Positions 35,828 to 46,002 are shown, counted from the stretch's first letter. The stretch is DNA of 64,000 nucleotides from DASSUC01 sp035649895 (GCA_035649895.1 DASRIS010000196.1:36958-100957); one strand, 5' to 3'. Notes: generated by a model not told the origin, from the letters alone. Numbers and translations: made by a program.

Positions 35828-36631
35828 GTGTCCCCGGCCCACGGGACCGCCCTGGTCACCGGCGCGTCGTCGGGCATTGGTGAGAGCTTCGCGCGCCAGC
35901 TCGCCGCCGACGGGTACGACCTGGTGCTGGTGGCCCGCGACGCGCGGCGGCTCGATGCGCTGGCGCACCACCTCGCCGACGAGTACGGCCTGGAGGCCGT
36001 CCCGCTGCCGGCGGACCTGTCCACGGACGCCGGCTGCGCGGTGGTGGAGGAGCGGCTGCGCTCGAAGCGCGCCCCGGTCGACCTGCTGGTCAACAACGCC
36101 GGAGTGACGCTCAACACCCCGTTCCTACGGTCCACGGCCACCGATGAGACCCGGCTGTTGCAGGTCAACGTGCATGCGGTGATGCGGCTGACGCTCGCCG
36201 CGCTGCCCGGCATGGCGCAGCGGCGCGGTGGTGATGTGATCAACGTCTCTTCCATCGCCGGGTTCGGGGTCACCATGCCGGGTTCGACCTACCCGGCGAG
36301 CAAGGCCTGGGTGACCAGCTTCAGCGAGTCGGTGGCCGCCTCGGTACGCCCGTACGGCGTGCGCGTGATGGCTCTATGCCCCGGCTACACCCGCACTGAG
36401 CTGCACCAGCGGGCCGGCATCGACATGAGTCGCACGCCGGCCTGGATGTGGCTGGAAGCGGATGCGGTGGTCCAGGCCGCCCTGCGTGACCTGCGCCGCG
36501 GGCGGGTGGTGAGCGTTCCGGACTGGCGCTACAAGCTGGCCGCGTTCGCCCTGCGGCACCTGCCCAGATCGGTGCTGCGGCTGGCCGCCCGGGACACCCG
36601 AGGCCAGGTCAGCTCGACCGCGGCTGGCTGA
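35828..36631 (+). CDS. SDR family dehydrogenase
   Basis: 267 residues from GTG 35828. The Rossmann motif TGASSGIG is at ~11-18, NNAGV is intact, the Ser lies in VINVSSIAG, and YPASK gives Tyr/Lys. The VRVMALCPGYTRTELHQRAG region is the form seen in the YqjQ/DltE-like branch that acts on hydrophobic substrates. The C-terminal tail (KLAAFALRHLPRSVLRLAARD) may associate with membranes. It is probably co-transcribed with the membrane protein upstream. Confidence 0.8.
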   Translation: MSPAHGTALVTGASSGIGESFARQLAADGYDLVLVARDARRLDALAHHLADEYGLEAVPLPADLSTDAGCAVVEERLRSKRAPVDLLVNNAGVTLNTPFLRSTATDETRLLQVNVHAVMRLTLAALPGMAQRRGGDVINVSSIAGFGVTMPGSTYPASKAWVTSFSESVAASVRPYGVRVMALCPGYTRTELHQRAGIDMSRTPAWMWLEADAVVQAALRDLRRGRVVSVPDWRYKLAAFALRHLPRSVLRLAARDTRGQVSSTAAG

Positions 36632-36750
36632 CAACGACCACGCAGACGGCTGACATGAGCGCGGGTAGCTGGGTCGGCCGGTTGGTTGCTGCGCTGTCAA
36701 CGTTTCGTCACACCCCGGCGGCGCGTTGGTAGATACCGATGGATTGCCAG

Positions 36751-36756
36751 TACGCT
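36751..36756 (+). promoter_or_regulatory. -10 box (TACGCT) of leaderless pyrE
   Basis: TACGCT ends 6 bases before the ATG at 36763 and supports that start over an upstream ATG at 36739. Confidence 0.5.
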
Positions 36757-36762
36757 CGGTGC

Positions 36763-37302
36763 ATGGGGGACCGCGACGACCTGCGAAAACACATCAACGA
36801 CATAGCCGTCGTGCCCGGCCGGGTGGTGCTTTCGTCAGGTCAGGAGGCGGACTGGTACGTAGATCTGCGCCGGGTCACCCTGCATCACGCCGCAGCTCCC
36901 CTGGTGGGGCGGGTGATGCTGGATCTGGTGTCGGACTGGGAGTTCGACGCGGTGGGTGGCCTGACGCTCGGAGCTGACCCGGTGGCCACCGCCATGCTGC
37001 ACGCGGCAGCGGCGCAGGGACACGCCCTGGACGCGTTTGTAGTGCGTAAAGCGGGGAAGACACACGGCCTACAGCAACGGATCGAGGGCCCCGGGGTGGC
37101 GGGACGCCGGGTGCTCGCGGTGGAGGACACCTCGACGACGGGCAGTAGCGTGCTGTCCGCGGTCGAGGCGTTGCGGGAGGCCGGCGCGGACGTGGTTGGG
37201 ACTGCGGTTATTGTCGATCGAGGAGCGGCCGGCGCGGTCCGCTCCACCGGTCTGCCGTATCGCTACGCGTTCACGCTGGCCGAGCTTGGCCTTGTGGCCT
37301 GA
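36763..37302 (+). CDS. pyrE: orotate phosphoribosyltransferase
   Basis: 179 residues. It converts orotate and PRPP to OMP in pyrimidine synthesis. The PRPP-binding motif VLAVEDTSTTGSSVLSAVEAL carries the expected D-T-S-x-T-G. VVLSSGQEADWYVDLRRVTL and VVRKAGKTHGLQQRIEGP supply the other conserved contacts (DLRRVTL, RK-x-x-K-x-HG). The size is normal. The start is chosen from the leaderless -10 box. No other pyr genes lie in the window. Confidence 0.95.
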   Translation: MGDRDDLRKHINDIAVVPGRVVLSSGQEADWYVDLRRVTLHHAAAPLVGRVMLDLVSDWEFDAVGGLTLGADPVATAMLHAAAAQGHALDAFVVRKAGKTHGLQQRIEGPGVAGRRVLAVEDTSTTGSSVLSAVEALREAGADVVGTAVIVDRGAAGAVRSTGLPYRYAFTLAELGLVA

Positions 37303-37359
37303 AAAATTGTCGATTCGTCCCTGCGCATATGCAGGCGAGTCGATGGTGTTGGTGGAAGG

Positions 37360-37737
37360 ATGGAGTACGTGGGAACTGCGTTGGCCGAGATGACCATTCC
37401 TCAGATCTCGCCGCTTGCCGGCGAGCCAATCGATCGTTCGGACGCTGAGCGCCTGGCCGGGGTGCTCAAGGCGCTCGCCGACCCGGCGCGACTGCGGCTG
37501 CTCAGCCTGATCCAGTCGGCACCGGAGGGTGAGGCCTGCGTCTGCGACCTTACCGCCCCGCTGGGCCTGTCCCAGCCGACGGTCAGCCATCACCTGCGCA
37601 TCCTCACCGAGGCTGGGCTGCTGGAGCGGGAGAAGCGCGGTGTGTGGGCCTACTACCGGCTGGTGCCTTCGGCGATCGCGACGATCGCCGAGCTGCTGAC
37701 GCCGCCCCGCAAGCGGGCGACCAAGCGGGCGCGCTGA
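37360..37737 (+). CDS. ArsR/SmtB family metal-responsive regulator
   Basis: 125 residues (starts at 37369 or 37390 are possible). A winged helix (ERLAGVLKALADPARLRLLSLIQSA, LSQPTVSHHLRILTEAGLLEREKRGVWAYYRL) contains the signature EACVCDL in its alpha-3 helix. This is the ELCVCDL metal-thiolate site of ArsR/CadC repressors, so As, Cd or Pb sensing is likely. The first Cys pair is intact. No metal-efflux gene is adjacent, so the target is elsewhere. The downstream inverted repeat 37799-37831 is its likely terminator. Confidence 0.9.
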   Translation: MEYVGTALAEMTIPQISPLAGEPIDRSDAERLAGVLKALADPARLRLLSLIQSAPEGEACVCDLTAPLGLSQPTVSHHLRILTEAGLLEREKRGVWAYYRLVPSAIATIAELLTPPRKRATKRAR

Positions 37738-37798
37738 AGCGGGCCGCCGCCCGGAGGCAGGCGGCGACCGTGCAGAAGCACCGAAGCTAGGCACCGTC

Positions 37799-37831
37799 CC
37801 GGCGCCACACCTGACAGCCGTGTGGCGCCGG
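37799..37831 (+). terminator. 12-bp-stem hairpin downstream of arsR-like gene
   Basis: ccggcgccacac (37799-37810) pairs exactly with gtgtggcgccgg (37820-37831) across a 9-base loop. It is a strong GC hairpin without a T-tract, 61 bp after the stop. Confidence 0.65.
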
Positions 37832-37982
37832 AGCGTCTGTGGAGTCCGCCGTGGCCGCTGACATGCACGGACAGTGATCACGAATCGGTTTCATGACGAG
37901 TCGGTAACCCGGCACCTCGTAGCCTTGCACTTGCATTGATCCCCTTTAAGCTGGCGTTAAGGGCTCGCGGACAGGGGGGCAG

Positions 37983-39692
37983 GTGCCTGGACGTCATCGC
38001 CAGCGCGGTCGCCGCTTTACCCGTCGCGCGCGCCGAACGGCACTCTACGTAGCGCTCACTCTGGCGTTGGTCAGCCTCACCACGTTCGCCGTCCAGCTCG
38101 TCGCCGCCGACAGCGAGGGGTGCCGTACTCGCAACGAGGTCCGCCTGACCGTGGCGGCGAGCCCGGAGGTGGCGCCGGCCGTCCAGGAGGCGGCGCAGCA
38201 GTGGGGTGAGACCAAGCCCGAGGTCAACGGCGACTGCATCCAGGTGCAGGTACGCGCCGCGGCCTCGGCCGACATCGCCGGTGCCCTCGCCGCGCGGGTG
38301 GGTGGTCGGATGGATGTCGCCGCTACCTCGGCGCAGACCCCGGCAGCCGCGGACCTGCCCGCGGTGTGGATTCCGGACTCGGTGGCCTGGCTCAACCGGC
38401 TGCGCGGCGTCGACCGGGCCGCCGTGGCCGGTGCCACGCCGTCCACCGCCACCAGCCCGGTCGTGCTGGCCGTGCCCGAGCCGGCGGTCCAGGAGGTGTT
38501 CGGACCGGGCGGCCGTCGCGTCACCCCGGCCGCGCTGCGGCAGCTGGTCGACCGGCTGGCGAAGAAGGAGCTGACGCTCGCGGTGGTGGACCCGCGGCGG
38601 GACACCGCGGGCCTGGCCGGCGCGATGCTGCTGCGCACCACGATCGTCACCAGCCAGGAGAAGCTGGCCGTACTGGTGTTCGCCTACCGCGGCATCGGCA
38701 AGCTGCCCGACCAGGCCGCCCTGCGCCAGGCGTACCGCCAGGGCCTCCAGCTTTCGACGATGTCGGAGCAGGCGGTGCTGGCGTACAACGGGGGCCGCCC
38801 GTCCGTGCCGTTGGTCGCGGTGCCGCTGGCCGAGGGCGGGCCGGTGCTGGACTACCCGTTCGCGCTGCTCAGCGGCGTGCCGCGGGACGTCGAGGAGGCC
38901 GCGACCCAGTTCCGCGCCGTCCTCGCCGACGGCCGCTACCGCGACGTCTTCGGCCGCCACGGGTTCCGCGCTCCGGACGGCGCCGCCCCGGCCAGCTTCC
39001 CGACCGGCCGGGGCGCCAGCGCCGACCCGATCGTCGTCAACGCGGTGGCCAGAGCCGATGCGGTGCAGAGCACGCTCGACCTGTGGACGGCCGCTGTCGA
39101 GCCCTCCCGCACCCTCGCGCTGCTGGACATCACCTCGTCAATGGGCCAGCAGCTACGGCCGGGCGTGACAAAGCTGGGCGTACTGCGCGCCGCGGCAAAG
39201 ACCGGGCTGGCCCTGTTCTCCGACGAGAGCCAGGTGGGCATCTGGGCCTTCGCCGCGGACCTGCCCACCGGCCAGCACTACCTGGAGGCCGTGCCGATCG
39301 ACCGGCTCACGCCGGCGCAGCGGGACCGGATAACCCGCAGCATCGACGCCGCCCGGCCGTCGGCCACCAACGAGTGTGCGCTCTACGAGAGCCTCCTGAC
39401 CGCGTACCGGAAGATCAAGGACGGGTACGCGCCGGACCGTACGAACCGCGTGGTCGTCTTCACCGACGGGCGCAACACCGTGCGCGGCATGAACCTGGAG
39501 CGGCTTCAGCGGGAGCTGGAGCTGCTGGGGGACGTGACCAGACCGGTCCGGGTCACGCTCGTCGGGGTCGGCGCCGACGTGGACATGGACGAGCTGAACG
39601 CGATCGCCGTGGCGACCGGGGCGAAGCAGGCGTTCCAGGTGCTCAACCCGAACGACATCGAGGTGGTGTTCCTGAACGCCCTGCTCTCCTGA
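37983..39692 (+). CDS. VWA-domain protein with N-terminal substrate-binding-like domain
   Basis: 569 residues from GTG 37983. A basic N-terminus (residues 4-18) precedes one hydrophobic anchor (YVALTLALVSLTTFAVQLVA). The next ~300 residues resemble a type 2 periplasmic binding domain (RLTVAASPEVAPAVQEAAQQW). A C-terminal VWA domain (~360-569) has DITSSMG as the metal-ion site and VVVFTDGRN as the second. The MIDAS is D-x-T-x-S rather than D-x-S-x-S, so metal binding may be altered. It is probably an exported or anchored protein-interaction protein. Confidence 0.8.
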   Translation: MPGRHRQRGRRFTRRARRTALYVALTLALVSLTTFAVQLVAADSEGCRTRNEVRLTVAASPEVAPAVQEAAQQWGETKPEVNGDCIQVQVRAAASADIAGALAARVGGRMDVAATSAQTPAAADLPAVWIPDSVAWLNRLRGVDRAAVAGATPSTATSPVVLAVPEPAVQEVFGPGGRRVTPAALRQLVDRLAKKELTLAVVDPRRDTAGLAGAMLLRTTIVTSQEKLAVLVFAYRGIGKLPDQAALRQAYRQGLQLSTMSEQAVLAYNGGRPSVPLVAVPLAEGGPVLDYPFALLSGVPRDVEEAATQFRAVLADGRYRDVFGRHGFRAPDGAAPASFPTGRGASADPIVVNAVARADAVQSTLDLWTAAVEPSRTLALLDITSSMGQQLRPGVTKLGVLRAAAKTGLALFSDESQVGIWAFAADLPTGQHYLEAVPIDRLTPAQRDRITRSIDAARPSATNECALYESLLTAYRKIKDGYAPDRTNRVVVFTDGRNTVRGMNLERLQRELELLGDVTRPVRVTLVGVGADVDMDELNAIAVATGAKQAFQVLNPNDIEVVFLNALLS

Positions 39693-39703
39693 GCCGGCGC
39701 GCG

Positions 39704-39792
39704 ACCTGGCCTGCCTTGGCGTGCTACCTGGCCTTGGCGTGCTACCTGGCCTTGGCGTGCGCTCTGGCTCGGCGTGCTACCTGGCCTCGGCG
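39704..39792. repeat. 18-bp tandem repeat between convergent genes
   Basis: The unit ctggccttggcgtgctac is repeated about four times with small changes (39704-39792). It fills the gap between the VWA and DedA genes and runs into the last codons of dedA. Confidence 0.75.
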
Positions 39793-40523
39793 TCGAGCGA
39801 CTCGGTGAGCAGGGGCGCGCCGCGTCGCTTGGCGCGGCGGTCCCGCAACATCTCGACGAAGATCGGCAGCAGCGAGATCGCGACGATCAGTGCGACCACC
39901 GGCAGGATGTACTTGTCGATGTCGGCTGGGTCCATGACCTGGGTGATCTGCCGCGCCAGAGCCCAGCCGGCCAGGATGATGCCGTCGGTCCAGAGGACGC
40001 CGCCGACGATGTTCCACAGCAGGAACGTGCGGGCCGGCATCTCCAGCACCCCGGCGACCGGGTTCAGGAAGGTCCGCACGATCGGGATGAACCGCGCGAG
40101 CACCACCGCCTTGGCCGGGCCGAACTTGTTGAAGTAGTACTCCGCCTTCTCGACGTACTCCCGCTTGAAGAACCGGGAGTCCGGCCGGTCGAACATCCGC
40201 GAGCCGTACCGCGCACCCAGGTAGTGGCCCAGCTGAGCGCCGGCGACCGCGCAGATCGGCGCGCCGATGAGCAGCGGCACGAGCGGGATCTGCACCCCTT
40301 CGCCGAGAATGGCCTCGGCGACCGGGGAGGCGGCCACCCCGGCGAGGAACAGCAGGGAGTCCCCGGGAAAGAAGAACCCGATCAGCAAGCCGGTCTCAGC
40401 GAACAGGATGGCCCAGACCCCGAACAGCGCGAACGGACCGAACAGCTCCAGCCAGTCCTTGGGGTTGAGCGGGTTGAAGCTCAGGTACTCGGTCAGTGCT
40501 CGGGTCTTCTCAGCGGTGTCCAC
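39777..40523 (-). CDS. DedA family membrane protein
   Basis: 248 residues. It is a full SNARE-associated/DedA domain with FAETGLLIGFFFPGDSLLF (the E-x-G-L-x-x-P-x-x-x-P-G-D/E signature near the start) and ARFIPIVRTFLNPVAGV (R-F-x-x-x-x-R-x-x-x-x-x-x-A-G). Re-entrant loops and 4-5 membrane segments are evident. DedA proteins are membrane flippases/transporters, for example of undecaprenyl phosphate or phosphatidylethanolamine. The last residues coincide with the 18-bp repeat region. Confidence 0.93.
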   Translation of the reverse strand: MDTAEKTRALTEYLSFNPLNPKDWLELFGPFALFGVWAILFAETGLLIGFFFPGDSLLFLAGVAASPVAEAILGEGVQIPLVPLLIGAPICAVAGAQLGHYLGARYGSRMFDRPDSRFFKREYVEKAEYYFNKFGPAKAVVLARFIPIVRTFLNPVAGVLEMPARTFLLWNIVGGVLWTDGIILAGWALARQITQVMDPADIDKYILPVVALIVAISLLPIFVEMLRDRRAKRRGAPLLTESLDAEAR

Positions 40524-40688
40524 GGGGCTCCAGGCTACCGTGAGCCGCCCGGTGCCATGTTGGGCGAGAGTAGGGTCCAGCCGGCTGATGGCCGAGTGCC
40601 GATTTTCTCGCCTCAGGTCATGACATGCTTACGGATGGCATGAGGAGCAGCGCGCCATTGGGATGAATGGATCATCCGGAGGTTGTAG

Positions 40689-41606
40689 GTGACGACGGCT
40701 CAGTCCTACGCCGGGTCGACCGGTGGGCCGATTGTGCTGCGCATGCTGCTCGGCGCCCAGCTGCGCCGGCTGCGTGAGCACAAGGGGCTCAGCCGGGAGG
40801 ACGCCGGCTGGGAGATCCGCGCGTCCGAGTCGAAGATCAGCCGGATGGAGCTGGGGCGGGTCGGCTTCAAGGAGCGCGACGTCGCCGACCTGCTCACCCT
40901 CTACGGTGTCCAGGACGAGCAGGAGCGCGCTGCGCTGCTCTCACTGGCCCGCCAGGCCAACTCGACCGGCTGGTGGCACCGCTACAACGACGTGCTGCCG
41001 GGCTGGTTCCAGGCGTACATCGGGCTGGAGGCGGCGGCCTCGGTCATCCGGACGTACGAGCTGCAGTTCGTTCCCGGCCTGTTGCAGACGCCCGCCTACG
41101 CCCGCGCGGTCGTGCTGCTGCGGCATGCCCGTGCTCCCGAGGCGGAGGTCGAGCGGCGGGTCGACCTGCGCCTGGCCCGGCAGCGGGTGCTGACCCGGCC
41201 GGGCCCGCCCCGGCTGTGGGCGGTGATGGACGAGTCGGTGCTGCGGCGGATGATCGGTGGCCCGCAGGTGCTGCGGTCCCAGATCGAAGCACTGATCGAG
41301 GCGACCAGGCTGCCCAACATCAGGCTCCAGGTGATCCGTTTCCAGTCCGGTGGGCACTCCGCCGCCGGTGGGCCGTTCACCATCCTGCGGTTCCCGGACC
41401 AGGACCTGTCCGACGTGGTCTACATCGAGCAGCTCAACAGCGCGCTCTACCTGGAGAAGCGCGACGACGTCATGGAGTACGCGGTGGCCATGGACCAGCT
41501 GAGCGTCGGGGCCGATCCGCCGGGTAGGACGCCCGAGATCCTGAGCCAGATCCTGCTCGAGATCGACAGCTCCCCGGCCAGCCCGCCGGTCGAGCCGGAG
41601 TGGTAG
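40689..41606 (+). CDS. XRE-family HTH regulator with DUF5753
   Basis: 305 residues from GTG 40689, with ggaggttg 6 bases before. A Cro-type HTH (LGAQLRRLREHKGLSREDAGWEIRASESKISRMELGRV) is followed by DUF5753, which begins around WWHRYNDVLPGWFQAYIGLEAAA and contains QFVPGLLQTPAYARAVV. These are Scr1-type regulators of actinobacteria, often paired with a small DUF397 gene. I find no DUF397 ORF in the 197 bp downstream, so this member appears orphaned. Confidence 0.93.
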   Translation: MTTAQSYAGSTGGPIVLRMLLGAQLRRLREHKGLSREDAGWEIRASESKISRMELGRVGFKERDVADLLTLYGVQDEQERAALLSLARQANSTGWWHRYNDVLPGWFQAYIGLEAAASVIRTYELQFVPGLLQTPAYARAVVLLRHARAPEAEVERRVDLRLARQRVLTRPGPPRLWAVMDESVLRRMIGGPQVLRSQIEALIEATRLPNIRLQVIRFQSGGHSAAGGPFTILRFPDQDLSDVVYIEQLNSALYLEKRDDVMEYAVAMDQLSVGADPPGRTPEILSQILLEIDSSPASPPVEPEW

Positions 41607-41791
41607 GGCGTCGGCTCTGGCGACCTCTGCGCTGTTGTTGGCCGGGTAGGCCGAGGACCGGCTGTCGGTCACGAGTAACCCTTTCGTGTTACACATGTGC
41701 CTCTGATCAGTAGGCGAAGCGTAGTAGCCGTTGCCCAGCCGGATCAGCGGGGGGTCGGCGTTCCCGGGTGGTCGCGGCTGACCTGCAGGAC

Positions 41792-41797
41792 TAGCGT
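41792..41797 (+). promoter_or_regulatory. -10 box (TAGCGT) of leaderless amrS
   Basis: TAGCGT ends 6 bases before the ATG at 41804; no Shine-Dalgarno sequence is present. Confidence 0.5.
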
Positions 41798-41803
41798 GAG
41801 AGC

Positions 41804-43003
41804 ATGGCCAGACTGGCCGAGCCGGGCCCGGTCCAGCCCACGCCGGGCCAGCCCACGCCGGATGAGCTGAGCCTCGCCGACCCGTACACGGTGCCGACGC
41901 GGCACTGGCACGCCCTGCCCGACGGGCGGGTCCAGTGCGACGTGTGCCCGCGGGCGTGCAAGCTGCACGAGGGGCAGCGCGGGCTGTGCTTCGTCCGGGG
42001 CCGGGTCGACGACCAGGTCGTGCTGGCGTCGTACGGCCGCTCGTCCGGCTTCTGCGTCGACCCGGTGGAGAAGAAGCCGCTCAACCACTTCCTGCCCGGC
42101 TCGGCGGTGCTCTCGTTCGGCACCGCCGGCTGCAACCTGGCCTGCCGGTTCTGCCAGAACTGGGACATCTCAAAGTCGCGCGAGATCGACACGCTGTCCA
42201 GCGCCGCGTCGCCGGCGACCCTCGCCGAGGCCGCGGTCCGGCTCGGCTGCCGGTCGGTCGCGTTCACCTACAACGACCCGGTCATCTTCATGGAGTACGC
42301 GATGGATGTCGCGGACGCCTGTCGCGAGCGGGGGGTCCGGGCTGTCGCGGTCTCCGCCGGCTATATGGAGCGGGCGCCGCGGGCCGAGCTCTACCAGCAC
42401 ATGGACGCGGCCAACATCGACCTCAAGGCGTTCACCGAGCACTTCTACGAGAAGGTCACCTTCTCCCGGCTGCCGGTGGTGCTGGAGACGCTGGAGTTTC
42501 TGCACCACTCGGACGTGTGGCTGGAGATCACCACGCTGCTCATCCCGGGCCACAACGACTCCGACGCGGAGATCGCGCAGCAGTGCACCTGGCTCGCCGA
42601 GCACCTCGGCCCGGACGTACCGCTGCACTTCTCGGCGTTCCACCCGGACTTCAAGATGCGCGACGTGCCGCCCACGCCGCCAGCGACGCTCCGCCGGGCC
42701 CGCCGGATCGCGCAGGAGCACGGGCTGCGCTACGTCTACACCGGCAACGTGCACGACCCGGACGGGCAGACGACTGCCTGCCCGCAGTGCGCTAGACCCG
42801 TGATCGTGCGTGACTGGTACGTGATTGAGGGCTACCGGCTGACCGAATCCGGCGCCTGCCGCCACTGTGGACACCAGCTGCCCGGGGTGTACGACGGGCC
42901 GGTAGGCGGCTGGGGCGCGCGGCGCCTGCCGGTGCGGCTGGCCGACCCGCACCTGGCCGAGCCGGCGCGGTCCGGCCGGCGGCAGCAGCGGGCTCCCCGG
43001 TGA
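41804..43003 (+). CDS. amrS: AmmeMemoRadiSam-system radical SAM enzyme (AmrS-like)
   Basis: 399 residues. The N-terminal Cys set (CDVCPRACKLHEGQRGLC) is typical of the family. The radical SAM cluster is CNLACRFC (Cx3CxxC) near residue 109. Conserved AFTYNDPVIFMEYA, IDLKAF and LIPGHND follow. A C-terminal CPQC and CRHC pair may bind zinc. It is a cytosolic Fe-S enzyme of unknown substrate in the AmmeMemoRadiSam set. It overlaps the Memo gene by GTGA (43000-43003). The AMMECR1 partner is not in the window. Confidence 0.92.
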   Translation: MARLAEPGPVQPTPGQPTPDELSLADPYTVPTRHWHALPDGRVQCDVCPRACKLHEGQRGLCFVRGRVDDQVVLASYGRSSGFCVDPVEKKPLNHFLPGSAVLSFGTAGCNLACRFCQNWDISKSREIDTLSSAASPATLAEAAVRLGCRSVAFTYNDPVIFMEYAMDVADACRERGVRAVAVSAGYMERAPRAELYQHMDAANIDLKAFTEHFYEKVTFSRLPVVLETLEFLHHSDVWLEITTLLIPGHNDSDAEIAQQCTWLAEHLGPDVPLHFSAFHPDFKMRDVPPTPPATLRRARRIAQEHGLRYVYTGNVHDPDGQTTACPQCARPVIVRDWYVIEGYRLTESGACRHCGHQLPGVYDGPVGGWGARRLPVRLADPHLAEPARSGRRQQRAPR

Positions 43004-43845
43004 GCCGGGCCGGCCGTTGGGTGTCGAGGTCCCGCCACCAGCGCAGCACCCGGCCGCCGGCGGTGGCCGGCAGCTTCTACCCCAGCGACCGGCACGCGCT
43101 CGCCGGCCTGGTGGACGGCCTGCTCGACGCGGTTGACGTGCCCGCGGGCGACCGGCTCGCCCCGGCGTACTGCGTGCCGCACGCCGGCTACCGCTACTCC
43201 GGACCGACCGCGGCCCACCCGTACGCGCGGCTGCGCGCGCACGCCGACCGGGTCGGCCGGGTGGTCGTCCTCGGGCCGGCACACCACACCCCGCTGCGCG
43301 GCTGCGCCGTGCCGGCCACGGACGCCTGGGTCACCCCGCTCGGAGACGTCGAGATCGACGTCACGGCGGCCCGTACCCTCGCCGCGGACGGGCACGTGGT
43401 CGTCGACGACGGCCCGCACGGCCCGGAGCACTCGGTCGAGGTGCAGGTGCCGTTCCTCCAGCGGGCACTGCCTGCGGGCGTGCCGGTCCTGCCGATCCTG
43501 GTCGGCCGGTCCACAGTGGAGGACCTCGTGGTGACCATCGAGGCGGCGGTGGAGCTGGCACCGCCGGGCACGGTGCTGCTGTGCAGCACCGACCTGTCGC
43601 ACTACCTGGCCGACGACGCGGCCCGCCGGCAGGACGCGCGGACCGCCCGGGCCGTGCTCGACCTCGCCCCGGAGCGCATCGGGGTACGCGACGCGTGCGG
43701 CGTCTATGCCTTACGCGGCACGGTCGGCTGGGCCCGGCATCGTGGCTGGCGCCCGCAGCTGCTCGACCTGAGCACCTCGGCGGACACGTCGGGAGACACG
43801 TCGCGGGTGGTGGGCTACGCCGCATTCGCCTTCGAGCCCGCCTAG
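43000..43845 (+). CDS. amrB: AmmeMemoRadiSam-system protein B (Memo family)
   Basis: 281 residues from a GTG overlapping amrS. The Memo fold is marked by PHAGYRYSGPTAAHPYARL and LGPAHHTPL near the start, PEHSVEVQVPFLQ in the middle and CSTDLSHYLAD later. The His/Cys residues in these segments form the metal (copper/iron) site of Memo proteins. Opening residues (PPAVAGSFYPSD) are classic. The pair amrS-amrB without amrA is a common partial arrangement, though amrA could lie elsewhere. Confidence 0.93.
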   Translation: MSRAGRWVSRSRHQRSTRPPAVAGSFYPSDRHALAGLVDGLLDAVDVPAGDRLAPAYCVPHAGYRYSGPTAAHPYARLRAHADRVGRVVVLGPAHHTPLRGCAVPATDAWVTPLGDVEIDVTAARTLAADGHVVVDDGPHGPEHSVEVQVPFLQRALPAGVPVLPILVGRSTVEDLVVTIEAAVELAPPGTVLLCSTDLSHYLADDAARRQDARTARAVLDLAPERIGVRDACGVYALRGTVGWARHRGWRPQLLDLSTSADTSGDTSRVVGYAAFAFEPA

Positions 43846-43922
43846 CGCGCCGGCCACCATGGTTGGACGTGCAGTCGCACGGCCAGGAGCCTGACCGGAC
43901 TGACACCCCGCGATCCCGGATC

Positions 43923-43962
43923 GGCCACGGCGGTGCCGCATTGGCCACGGCGGTGCCGGACT
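43923..43962. repeat. 20-bp direct repeat after amrB
   Basis: ggccacggcggtgccgcatt and ggccacggcggtgccggact lie in tandem, with a weaker third unit after them. The 166-bp gap between amrB and the acidic small gene holds nothing else. Confidence 0.6.
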
Positions 43963-44011
43963 GGCGCTCCGCGGTGCCCGATCTCCCCGCCTCGCGGAGC
44001 GCCTGACGTGG

Positions 44012-44230
44012 TCAGTAGTCGTCGTCCAGCGGCACTGTGCGCGCCTGCTCAACGGCGTCCCACTCGTCCACCTCAAGACCGCGGTGCACTTCCTCCGGCC
44101 TCTCGGTGGGGTCGACCGGGGTCGCCTGCTCGACCGCGTCGGCGTCCGGCGCCTCGATATCCCGCTCCCGGGGGTCGAGCTGAGTCTCCGCCGCATTGTC
44201 CAGCGCGCGCTCCTCGTCGGGCTCGCTCAT
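44012..44230 (-). CDS. small acidic hypothetical protein
   Basis: 72 residues from ATG 44230, which has an excellent SD (gaaggaggcaac). It is highly acidic (EVDEWDAVEQA, DDDY end), and a repeated-type segment (EAPDADAVEQATP) occurs. It is probably an intrinsically disordered protein. It is divergent from the aldolase gene, 215 bp away. Confidence 0.65.
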   Translation of the reverse strand: MSEPDEERALDNAAETQLDPRERDIEAPDADAVEQATPVDPTERPEEVHRGLEVDEWDAVEQARTVPLDDDY

Positions 44231-44445
44231 GCCGGTTGCCTCCTTCGCGCCGTACCGCGGGCGCACCCCCGCACGTTGCCCGCATCTCGCGGATGACGCC
44301 GCGAACGGCGTACCCCGACACGGTACGGGTTGCCTCGACCGCGTGCCGGCCGGATTCGCCAGCCGTGGCGCCCTGCGGGATACTGCCGGCGAGGGCCGCA
44401 CAGTCCCGCCGCCATGCCCGCAAGGACACGCAAGGAGCAGCCGAG
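44231..44445. other. 215-bp divergent intergenic region upstream of fbaA
   Basis: It holds the divergent promoters of the acidic small gene and fbaA. I see no strong inverted repeat or ORF. The SD of fbaA (caaggagcag) lies at its right end. Confidence 0.4.
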
Positions 44446-45471
<1,026 letters not shown>

Positions 45472-45483
45472 GGTCGGGCGGCG

Positions 45484-46002
45484 GTGCTCGGCATCGAGGG
45501 GTACGAACCCCAGTGGCACCACGATGCCCGTACCCTCGCCGCGGCCAACCGGGCCCGCTTCGCCCCGCTCATAGGCCAGCCAATGGTCGGCTCATGGGTG
45601 ATGTGGGACGCCGCGGCGGGCGCCTGGTTCGCCGGCGGTCCGGTGGTCCTGGGCTTCCCCGAGGCGAACGTCGAGGTCACCCACCGCAAGTTCGACGAGT
45701 GCGCGGTCACCTGGGACCGGGTCGACCTGTCCCAGCCGGTCGCCTGGCCCGGGCTGGCCCTGGACTGGCGCGCCGGCACCCACCCGGCCGTGGTACGGGC
45801 CTACGGCCGGCCGCTGCGGGCGGTGAACGTCATCGAGCGCCTGATGTCCGCGCCCTGGCGCCCTGTCGTCCTGCACGCCGTGGAGCTGCTGTTCGACGGC
45901 GCCCGGCTGGCCATCTTCAACGCGCTCGACGAGAACGGCATCACCGGCGACGACGAGATTGAGCTCCCGATAGGCCACTGGCGTCGGGTTCCGGTCGCCT
46001 AG
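45484..46002 (+). CDS. conserved hypothetical protein downstream of fbaA
   Basis: 172 residues from GTG 45484. Trp-rich beta segments (GSWVMWDAAAGAWFAGGPVVL, VTWDRVDLSQPVAWPGLALDW, IGHWRRVPV) and no hydrophobic helix suggest a small soluble beta-rich protein. The reading frame has normal codon bias. I do not recognise the family; its position after fbaA suggests co-transcription only. Confidence 0.6.
   Translation: MLGIEGYEPQWHHDARTLAAANRARFAPLIGQPMVGSWVMWDAAAGAWFAGGPVVLGFPEANVEVTHRKFDECAVTWDRVDLSQPVAWPGLALDWRAGTHPAVVRAYGRPLRAVNVIERLMSAPWRPVVLHAVELLFDGARLAIFNALDENGITGDDEIELPIGHWRRVPVA

Noticed and set aside
41607..41803. Missing DUF397 partner of the XRE-DUF5753 gene
   Set aside because: No ORF of the expected ~60-80 codons with that family's features was found in the gap on either strand.
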